Source: Betaproteobacteria bacterium (GTDB lineage Bacteria > Pseudomonadota > Gammaproteobacteria > Burkholderiales > Burkholderiaceae_C). Taken from it: 13,041 nt of DNA. A program made the position numbers and the translations under genes. Below are positions 7,527 through 13,041 of this stretch, piece after piece. The DNA is taken from contig JANXLW010000468.1 in NCBI GenBank assembly GCA_025354965.1, forward strand, positions 1 through 13,041, read 5' to 3'. Within the stretch, counting starts at the first letter, position 1. Each line of letters starts with the position of its first letter. The notes beneath the pieces were generated by a model that did no database searches, was not told the DNA's origin, and saw only the letters and a list, made by a program, of their open reading frames with translations.

Positions 7527-7967
7527 CTACCCTAGCGCGTCGTTTACTTGATCATTGAATTCTGCCAGACTTACCGCATCGCCAATTTCACGGGGTAGCG
7601 CGTCACGTACCGAGAAAACACCCAGTGTCTTGTTTGCTGACGAAACAATAGGCAGATGCCGAAAACCGCGCTCGATCATCATCAGAACTGCTTCTGCGAC
7701 CTTCATGTCCGGGCCCACGGTCTGCGGATTGGGCGTCATGACGTCCGACACGTGAGTGGTCTGCGGATTGAGCGCTTTAGCCAATACACGCGTCATCAAA
7801 TCACGCTCGGTGACAATTCCCAGCATGCTGCCAGAAGCATCAATGATCAGCACGCTGCTGGAATTGGCCTTGGTCATGACACAGGCCGCCTCCCAGACGC
7901 TGGCATGTCGCGGCAAGGTCACCACGTGACGTTGGGTCAGGGATTGAAAAACTGTGCGTTCAGGCAT
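7527..7967 (-). CDS. Two-CBS-domain protein
   Basis: This 146-residue protein consists almost wholly of a CBS pair, a module that usually binds adenine nucleotides and acts as an energy sensor. The first CBS covers about residues 12-66 and ends in GIVTERDL; the second covers about 74-132 and ends in GVFSVRDAL. Both keep the G-h-x-T/S-x-x-D signature for ribose/phosphate binding. There is no attached catalytic or DNA-binding domain. The ATG at 7967 is preceded by AAGGA at good spacing. It starts 48 bp after the KorB stop on the same strand and is probably the last gene of that operon, which suggests regulation of the oxidoreductase by adenylate charge; this is inference. It converges on the RnfB-like gene with only 9 bp between their stops, and I see no terminator hairpin there. 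Confidence 0.9.
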   Translation of the reverse strand: MPERTVFQSLTQRHVVTLPRHASVWEAACVMTKANSSSVLIIDASGSMLGIVTERDLMTRVLAKALNPQTTHVSDVMTPNPQTVGPDMKVAEAVLMMIERGFRHLPIVSSANKTLGVFSVRDALPREIGDAVSLAEFNDQVNDALG

Positions 7968-8015
7968 GAAAAAGTCCTTTCAAATTCGCGGTTTCAAAGT
8001 TGCAGCTGGCAGCAC

Positions 8016-9071
8016 CTAGCGTAACGAGGCGTTGACTTTTTGCAGTACCCGCGAGCCTGGGCAAAGTTGCTTGACCCCCATGCTGTTGAGTGGCGTGTCG
8101 CTGGTGTTAAGTGACATGTGCAAGTCGGTGGCAATCGGGTCCAAATACAGCAGTCCAGTGACAACTTCACCACGCACCTGGTGCGCGTTCATGTAACTCA
8201 ATGCCGCATAGCGATCGGTCGGATCGTAGTCTTGATGCAACTTGCGCAGGCGCAGGGTTGAGCCGTCGTGCTGCTGCACATCAATCACCTCACCGGGTGC
8301 GTAGTCTGCGGTAATCTCGCTGCGCGCCGGCATGAAGTCGATGCGGCTGACCGCTTCGTTGTGCTGTCGCACGTAGTCGTAGCTCTTGGTACTGCCGCCG
8401 TGGTTATTAAAGGTGACACACGGGCTGATGACATCTATGAAGGCGGCGCCACCGTGGTCGAGAGCGCCCTTGATAAGCGGCACCAGTTGCGCCTTGTCAC
8501 CGGAGAAACTGCGCGCAACGTAAGTGGCCCCCAACTGCAGTGCAAGCCCAACCAGATCAACCGGGCTGTCGCTGTTGATCACGCCTTTTTTGCTTTTCGA
8601 ACCGCGGTCAGCGGTGGCGGAAAACTGTCCCTTGGTCAGACCATAAACACCATTGTTCTCAACAATGTAGGCCATGCGCACGCCACGCCGCATGGCGTTG
8701 GCGAATTGCCCCAAGCCGATGGAGGCCGAGTCGCCGTCGCCTGAGACGCCCAGATACAGCAGATCGCGGTTCGCCAGATTGGCGCCGGTCAGCACCGAGG
8801 GCATGCGCCCATGCACCGTATTAAAACCGTGCGAGGCACCCAAAAAGTAGTCCGGTGTTTTGGAACTGCAACCAATGCCGGAAAGCTTGGCCACACGGTG
8901 CGGCTCGATGTCGAGTTCCCAGCAGGCCTGGATGATGGCTGCCGAGATCGAGTCATGGCCACAGCCGGCGCAAAGGGTGGAGATGCGCCCTTCGTAATCA
9001 CGCCGCGTGTAGCCGACCTTGTTGGTGACGAGCGAGGGGTGATGCAGTTTTGGTTTGACGAGGTAGGTCAT
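8016..9071 (-). CDS. korB: 2-oxoglutarate:ferredoxin oxidoreductase, beta subunit
   Basis: This 351-residue protein is the TPP-binding beta subunit that, with KorA, converts 2-oxoglutarate and CoA to succinyl-CoA, CO2 and reduced ferredoxin, or the reverse. Motifs are CAGCGHD (Cys34, Cys37), GIGC (Cys68), the TPP/Mg motif GDGDSASIG from residue 111 with the partner ENN at 138-140, and SPCVTFNNH (Cys218), the likely fourth cluster ligand. This pattern fits 2-oxoglutarate-type KorB proteins of Thauera/Azoarcus-like bacteria better than pyruvate enzymes; the substrate is inferred. Its ATG overlaps the KorA stop (ATGA), and a perfect AAGGAGG (plus-strand cctcctt, 9076-9082) lies inside the end of korA. 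A CBS-domain gene follows after 48 bp. Overall sequence differs strongly from the beta subunit at 1981-2970. Confidence 0.9.
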   Translation of the reverse strand: MTYLVKPKLHHPSLVTNKVGYTRRDYEGRISTLCAGCGHDSISAAIIQACWELDIEPHRVAKLSGIGCSSKTPDYFLGASHGFNTVHGRMPSVLTGANLANRDLLYLGVSGDGDSASIGLGQFANAMRRGVRMAYIVENNGVYGLTKGQFSATADRGSKSKKGVINSDSPVDLVGLALQLGATYVARSFSGDKAQLVPLIKGALDHGGAAFIDVISPCVTFNNHGGSTKSYDYVRQHNEAVSRIDFMPARSEITADYAPGEVIDVQQHDGSTLRLRKLHQDYDPTDRYAALSYMNAHQVRGEVVTGLLYLDPIATDLHMSLNTSDTPLNSMGVKQLCPGSRVLQKVNASLR

Positions 9072-10918
9072 GCGGCCTCCTTGAGCGAAGCAGTTGTCTG
9101 CGCCGAGCGCAACCCCGGTTGCAGGTTTTCTTCGATGAATTGGGTGATGAAGCGAGCCGTGATGGGCGTGCCGTCGTAGTGCAATACCTTGACCAGTCGC
9201 GCCGGGTCGATCGACAATTCATTGACCAACAGCGACTGCATTTGGGCATCACGGTTTTGCTCCACCACAAACACCTTGTCGTGCTCCGCGATGAAACGCT
9301 CGACCGAGGCCGGGAACGGAAACGCGCGCAAGCGCAGCGCATCGACATCAATGCCGTCAGCCGTCATCACATCCAGCGCCTCCTGCATGGCGGGACTGGT
9401 CGAACCAAAATAAATCACGCCAACACCGGTTGGTCGCGCCGCCTTGCGCAGCACCGGCTGCGGCACCAGATCGGCTGCGGTCTGGAACTTGCGCAAAAGT
9501 CGTTCCATGTTGTAGATGTAGTCCGGCCCGCGTTCAGAGTAACGAGCATACGGGTCACGCGTGGTGCCACGGGTGAAAAAACTGCCTTTGGTGGGATGCG
9601 TGCCAGGCAATGTACGCCAGGGTATGCCGTCGCCATCAACGTCCTTGTAGCGGCCAAAATCCTTGCCAGCTTCTAGTTCCTCCGCCGTCATGACCTTGCC
9701 GCGATCGTAATCCCGCGCATCGTCCCAGACAAAGGGTTTGCACAGACGCTGATTCATGCCGATGTCCAGATCGGTCATCAAAAAGATCGGCGTTTGCAGG
9801 CGGTCCGCCAGATCCAGTGCGGCTGCCGCGTGTTCAAAACACTCATGCGGATCTTCCGGGAACAGCATCACGTGCTTGGTATCACCATGCGATGCATAGG
9901 CGCAACTCAGCAAATCGGATTGTTGGGTACGCGTCGGCATGCCGGTTGAAGGGCCGCCGCGCTGCACATTGATGATGGTGACCGGGATCTCGGCGAAATA
10001 GGCCAGGCCAATGAACTCCGACATCAAGGAGATACCAGGACCCGACGTGGCGGTAAATGCCCGCGCGCCATTCCAGCCTGCGCCCACCACCATGCCAATT
10101 GACGCCAACTCATCCTCGGCTTGCACAATGGCGACATTGCTGCGTCCGGTGCGCTCGTCGATCCGGTACTTGTCACAATATTTCTGAAACGCCTCCGGCA
10201 CCGATGATGACGGCGTGATGGGATACCAGGCCGCCACGGTGGCGCCGCCATAGACACAACCGAGGGCGGCGGCACTGTTGCCGTCGGTGAATATCTGGTC
10301 ACCCACCTTGTCGGCGCGACGCACGCGCAGCCCCAGCGGTGCGCTCAAGTGCTGCTTGACATAATCGCGCCCCAAGTACAGGGCGCGCACGTTGGAATCA
10401 AGCAGCATCTCCTTGCCGCGGTACTGCTCGGCAAAAAGATTCTCAAATACTTCAGCCTCGACATCCAGTAGCACCGACAAGGCTCCGACGTAGATGATGT
10501 TTTTGAACAACTGCCGCTGGCGTGACTCTGAATAGGCGGCATTGCTGATGTCAGTCAGCGGTATGCCAATGACCTCAATATCGCGGCGAAAGCGGGATTC
10601 CGGAATGGGTCGCGTGCTGTCATAAAAAAGGTAACCACCGCTTTGAATCTCCGCCACATCGACGTCCCAGGTCTGCGGGTTCATGGCCACCATCATGTCG
10701 ACGCCACCACGCCTGCCGCCATAGCCTTTTTCGCAAATGCGCGCCTCGTACCAGGTCGGCATGCCCTGAATGTTGCTGGGAAAGATATTGCGTGGGCTGA
10801 CCGGCACCCCCATGCGCATGATGGCCTTGGCAAACAACTCATTGGCCGAGGCCGAGCCCGAACCATTGACGTTGGCGAACTTGATGACAAAATCATTGAT
10901 GGCTTCAATGCGTTTCAT
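9068..10918 (-). CDS. korA: 2-oxoglutarate:ferredoxin oxidoreductase, fused gamma/alpha subunit
   Basis: This 616-residue protein is the gamma/alpha subunit of the second OFOR. The gamma domain (about residues 1-190) begins with the glycine-containing NVNGSGSASANELFAKAI. The alpha domain (about 205-616) carries YPITPSSSVPE from residue 232, the block TSGPGISLMSEFIGLAYFAE, and RGGPSTGMPTRTQQSDLL, all typical of KorA. A short region at about 390-460 with many acidic residues and DVDGDGIPWRTLPGTH is also characteristic of this subfamily. The ATG overlaps the stop of the upstream KorC-like gene by four bases (ATGA), and GGAGG (plus-strand cctcc, 10923-10927) precedes it. The tight order of FAD protein, KorA and KorB implies fixed stoichiometry in one complex. 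2-oxoglutarate is assigned by resemblance and context, not by a decisive residue. Confidence 0.9.
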   Translation of the reverse strand: MKRIEAINDFVIKFANVNGSGSASANELFAKAIMRMGVPVSPRNIFPSNIQGMPTWYEARICEKGYGGRRGGVDMMVAMNPQTWDVDVAEIQSGGYLFYDSTRPIPESRFRRDIEVIGIPLTDISNAAYSESRQRQLFKNIIYVGALSVLLDVEAEVFENLFAEQYRGKEMLLDSNVRALYLGRDYVKQHLSAPLGLRVRRADKVGDQIFTDGNSAAALGCVYGGATVAAWYPITPSSSVPEAFQKYCDKYRIDERTGRSNVAIVQAEDELASIGMVVGAGWNGARAFTATSGPGISLMSEFIGLAYFAEIPVTIINVQRGGPSTGMPTRTQQSDLLSCAYASHGDTKHVMLFPEDPHECFEHAAAALDLADRLQTPIFLMTDLDIGMNQRLCKPFVWDDARDYDRGKVMTAEELEAGKDFGRYKDVDGDGIPWRTLPGTHPTKGSFFTRGTTRDPYARYSERGPDYIYNMERLLRKFQTAADLVPQPVLRKAARPTGVGVIYFGSTSPAMQEALDVMTADGIDVDALRLRAFPFPASVERFIAEHDKVFVVEQNRDAQMQSLLVNELSIDPARLVKVLHYDGTPITARFITQFIEENLQPGLRSAQTTASLKEAA

Positions 10919-12747
10919 ACGACCTCCATAGCGCGGCGAACTACGTTTCCATCACGGCATTTAGGCCCGGCCTGGGTCGTACTAAACAAAAATTTCTGCA
11001 TATCCCAGGCCCCAGTTGGGCAGCGCTCGGCGCACATGCCGCAGTGCAGGCAAACGTCCTCGTCTTTCACCATCACTCGTCCCGTCTTTAAAGCGCCCGA
11101 TACATAGAGGTCTTGCGCCAGATTGCTGGCGGGCGCTTGCAAACGCTGTCGCAAGTCGGCCTCTTCACCATTGGCGGTGAAGCTAATGCAGTCCATTGGA
11201 CAGATGTCGACACAGGCGTCACATTCGATACAGGTGTGTTTGGTGAAGACGGTCTGCACGTCGCAGTTGAGGCAGCGGCTGGCTTCCTTGAAAGCCGTGG
11301 CAGCGTCAAAACCCAACTCCACTTCGACCCGGATACTGGCCAGCGCGACCTCGGCCTTGGCCCATGGCACCTTGAAGCGGGCGTCTGCCGATACCGCGCT
11401 GTCGTAACTCCACTCATGAATGCCCATCTTGGCAGACATTAGGTTGGTCATCGGTGCCGGTCGGCGGTGAATGTCCTCGCGGTGCAGAAAACGATCAATT
11501 GAAACCGCTGCCTCGTGGCCGTGCGCCACGGCGGTGATGATGTTCTTCGGACCATAGGCGGCGTCACCGCCAAAAAACACCAGCGGCAAAGTAGACTGAA
11601 AGGTGTCCGGTGCCAGCACCGGCAGCCCCCACTTGTCAAACTCGATACCGATATCGTTCTCGATCCACGGAAAAGCGTTTTCCTGGCCAACAGCGATCAA
11701 AACCACATCGCACTCAACCCTGACATCAGGCTCGCCGGTTGGCACCAGACTGCGCCTGCCTTTGTCGTCATAAACAGCCTTGACGATCTCAAAGCTCATA
11801 CCAGTGAGTTTGCCGTTGACATGCTCGAAGGCTTTGGGCACATGGAAATTGAGAATTGGAATGCCCTCGTGCTGCGCGTCCTCTTTTTCCCAGGGTGATG
11901 CCTTCATCTCCTCAAAGCCGCTGCGCACAATGACTTTTACATCGGTGCCGCCCAAGCGACGCGCTGAGCGACAGCAATCCATCGCAGTATTGCCACCACC
12001 TAGCACAATGACGCGCTGACCAATACTGGTAATGTGACCAAATGACACAGACGCCAGCCAGTCAATACCGATGTGGATGTTTTCGGTGATAGCCCTGCGT
12101 CCGGGGACCTCAAGATCGCGTCCGCGCGGCGCACCACAGCCGACAAACAGTGCGTCATAGCCTTGCGTCAGCAGTTTGCGCATGGACTCGATGCGCTGGC
12201 CACTACGAAACTCAACACCCAGGTCCAGGATATAACCGGTCTCTTCATCAATCACCGACTCGGGCAGGCGAAAGCGAGGTATCTGGCTGCGAATAAAGCC
12301 GCCGGCCTTGGCCTCACCGTCAAACACGGTTACTTCGTAGCCCAGCGGTGCCAGATCACGCGCCACCGTCAAAGAAGCGGGTCCGGCTCCAACGCAGGCA
12401 ACCCGCTTGCCATTCTTCGGCGCGACGGCAGGCATGCGACTCCTGACGTCCTCCTTGTGATCTGCTGCAACTCGCTTGAGGCGACAGATTGCCACCGGCT
12501 CGGGGTGCTCACCATTGCTCTCTTCTACGCGGCCGCGGCGGCACGCTGGCTCGCAAGGTCGATCGCAAGTGCGGCCCAGCACGCCTGGAAACACGTTGGA
12601 CACCCAGTTGACCATGTAGGCATCGCTATAGCGGCCCTGCCCGATCAGACGGATGTATTCGGGTACCGGTGTATGAGCCGGACAGGCCCATTGACAATCA
12701 ACGACTTTGTGAAAATAGCTTGGACTGGCAATGTTGGTAGGCTGCAA
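10915..12747 (-). CDS. GltD-like FAD/NAD(P)H oxidoreductase with additional 4Fe-4S motifs (KorC-like)
   Basis: This 610-residue flavoprotein would move electrons between NAD(P)H and the ferredoxin-type clusters of the OFOR. Order of parts: an N-terminal GltD-type Fe-S helical domain with Cys18, Cys22, Cys61, Cys65, Cys69; an FAD Rossmann motif VGAGPAS at 119-125; an NAD(P)H Rossmann motif GGGNTAMD at 250-257; a second flavin contact GGDAAYGPKNIITAVAHG; then two C-terminal cluster motifs, CIECDACVDICP (Cys506, 509, 512, 516) and CLHCGMCAERCP (Cys566, 569, 572, 576), with CLNC at 492-495 just before. GltD itself lacks the C-terminal clusters. Literature on Azoarcus evansii describes a korABC 2-oxoglutarate:NADP oxidoreductase, and this looks equivalent; I recall that without checking. 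The start is TTG, supported by AGGAG six bases upstream. NADPH versus NADH preference is not settled. Confidence 0.88.
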   Translation of the reverse strand: MQPTNIASPSYFHKVVDCQWACPAHTPVPEYIRLIGQGRYSDAYMVNWVSNVFPGVLGRTCDRPCEPACRRGRVEESNGEHPEPVAICRLKRVAADHKEDVRSRMPAVAPKNGKRVACVGAGPASLTVARDLAPLGYEVTVFDGEAKAGGFIRSQIPRFRLPESVIDEETGYILDLGVEFRSGQRIESMRKLLTQGYDALFVGCGAPRGRDLEVPGRRAITENIHIGIDWLASVSFGHITSIGQRVIVLGGGNTAMDCCRSARRLGGTDVKVIVRSGFEEMKASPWEKEDAQHEGIPILNFHVPKAFEHVNGKLTGMSFEIVKAVYDDKGRRSLVPTGEPDVRVECDVVLIAVGQENAFPWIENDIGIEFDKWGLPVLAPDTFQSTLPLVFFGGDAAYGPKNIITAVAHGHEAAVSIDRFLHREDIHRRPAPMTNLMSAKMGIHEWSYDSAVSADARFKVPWAKAEVALASIRVEVELGFDAATAFKEASRCLNCDVQTVFTKHTCIECDACVDICPMDCISFTANGEEADLRQRLQAPASNLAQDLYVSGALKTGRVMVKDEDVCLHCGMCAERCPTGAWDMQKFLFSTTQAGPKCRDGNVVRRAMEVV

Positions 12748-12753
12748 ATCTGT

Positions 12754-12758
12754 CTCCT
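12754..12758 (-). promoter_or_regulatory. Ribosome binding site fixing a TTG start
   Basis: On the minus strand AGGAG is followed by six bases and TTG. No ATG or GTG is present between it and the conserved N-terminal Fe-S domain, so this Shine-Dalgarno sequence decides the start of the KorC-like gene. Confidence 0.6.
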
Positions 12759-12865
12759 AAACCTGAGCGGCACCACAACAGCGCCTGAGTGAGCAAGGAG
12801 TGTACGCCAGCGCGCGTCGAAAGGGGCCGACGGCGGACCTGTGACGATGCAGCCTTGAATAGATA

Positions 12866-12879
12866 TTGACTTAAATCAA
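12866..12879 (-). promoter_or_regulatory. FNR/ANR-type box upstream of the korC-korA-korB operon
   Basis: The plus strand reads TTGACTTAAATCAA; the minus strand reads TTGATTTAAGTCAA. This matches the FNR consensus TTGAT-N4-ATCAA at nine of the ten specified positions. It lies about 120 bp upstream of the TTG start in a 150-bp intergenic region. FNR-family activators with this site switch genes on when oxygen is low, so anaerobic or microaerobic induction of the operon is likely. A convincing -10 at class II distance is not visible, so the transcription start is not assigned. Confidence 0.65.
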
Positions 12880-12897
12880 ACGCGTCATGTCGCGCTT

Positions 12898-13041
12898 TCA
12901 GGAAGCGTGAAAAGCACCCGCCGCAAGCTTGTCAAATGCGGCAACAACTTGCGCCGGTGCTTGCACCAGTTCAATCAAAACCCCCTCCCCACTAATCGGA
13001 AATTCCTCGTTTGACTTGGGGTGCAAAAAGCAGATGTCAAA
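12898..13041 (-). CDS. VOC-family protein, probable methylmalonyl-CoA epimerase, C-terminal fragment
   Basis: The last 47 codons of a minus-strand gene run off the right edge of the window; the stop TGA is at 12898-12900. The readable end contains CFLHPKSNEEFPISGEGVLI and continues ELVQAP. This matches the C-terminal strand pair of methylmalonyl-CoA epimerases, where FLHPKS and GVLIELVQ are common and the Glu of IEL is a metal ligand in the VOC fold. The enzyme interconverts (2S)- and (2R)-methylmalonyl-CoA on the propionyl-CoA to succinyl-CoA route. The fragment is too short to exclude a glyoxalase I relative. It is codirectional with the korC-korA-korB block but separated by 150 bp containing an FNR-type site, so the two are probably separate units. 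Confidence 0.6.
   Translation of the reverse strand, partial: FDICFLHPKSNEEFPISGEGVLIELVQAPAQVVAAFDKLAAGAFHAS

Larger units (their letters stand above)
12748..12897. other. Intergenic region between the VOC-family gene and the KorC-like gene
   Basis: This 150-bp stretch holds the FNR/ANR-type box and the AGGAG of the TTG-started gene. I see no coding region, tRNA or clear hairpin-plus-T-run terminator. It most likely carries the operon promoter. Confidence 0.5.

Noticed and set aside
12073..12792. Plus-strand open frame of 239 codons opposite the KorC-like gene
   Set aside because: It lies antisense to the FAD and Fe-S motifs of a well supported gene and shows no recognisable domain.
12893..12907. 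Hairpin CGCTT-TCAGG-AAGCG at the epimerase-like stop codon as terminator
   Set aside because: The stem is only 5 bp and no T-run follows on the minus strand.
1..13041. Mobile elements, CRISPR arrays, tRNA or rRNA genes
   Set aside because: No transposase, spaced direct repeats, or RNA gene signatures were seen; the region looks like stable core or metabolic-island DNA.

Overview
The window reads as chromosomal DNA of a betaproteobacterium (Rhodocyclales/Burkholderiales-like). This rests on moderately high GC, dense operons, an intracellular PHA depolymerase of the Ralstonia PhaZ1 type, a membrane-anchor-less RnfB-like ferredoxin of the kind common in that class, and an FNR/ANR-type site. The species cannot be fixed from the sequence. 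The gene set suggests a facultatively anaerobic, PHA-storing metabolism that makes low-potential electrons from 2-oxoacids.

Layout: two gene blocks converge at about 7.52 kb. The plus-strand block (47-7517) has two parts. The first is a tight three-gene run: a fused gamma/alpha subunit and a beta subunit of a 2-oxoacid:ferredoxin oxidoreductase (OFOR), then a 738-residue protein of no settled function with a C-terminal single-cluster ferredoxin-like module. After a 281-bp gap with palindromic TGCAA/TTGCA sites come phaZ (GTG start) and, overlapping its stop codon, an RnfB-like ferredoxin carrying one RnfB-type cluster motif and two classical 4Fe-4S motifs.

The minus-strand block (12747-7527) is a second OFOR operon. 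In transcription order it holds a GltD-like FAD/NAD(P)H oxidoreductase with extra Fe-S motifs (KorC-like, TTG start), KorA, KorB and a two-CBS-domain protein. The first three genes overlap by ATGA. About 120 bp upstream is a near-perfect FNR/ANR box, so the operon is probably induced at low oxygen. Upstream again lies the 3' end of a VOC-family gene, probably methylmalonyl-CoA epimerase.

How the parts may work together (inference): the minus-strand enzyme looks like the 2-oxoglutarate:ferredoxin/NADP oxidoreductase described in anaerobic aromatic-degrading betaproteobacteria, linking 2-oxoglutarate, succinyl-CoA, CO2, ferredoxin and NAD(P)H. The plus-strand enzyme is a distinct paralogue with a different beta-subunit cysteine motif and a different third component. 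PHA breakdown would supply acetyl-CoA and hence 2-oxoacids. The RnfB-like protein could carry the resulting electrons, and the epimerase feeds succinyl-CoA. The 738-residue protein and the pairing of two unlike OFOR systems with PHA mobilisation are the least explained parts.
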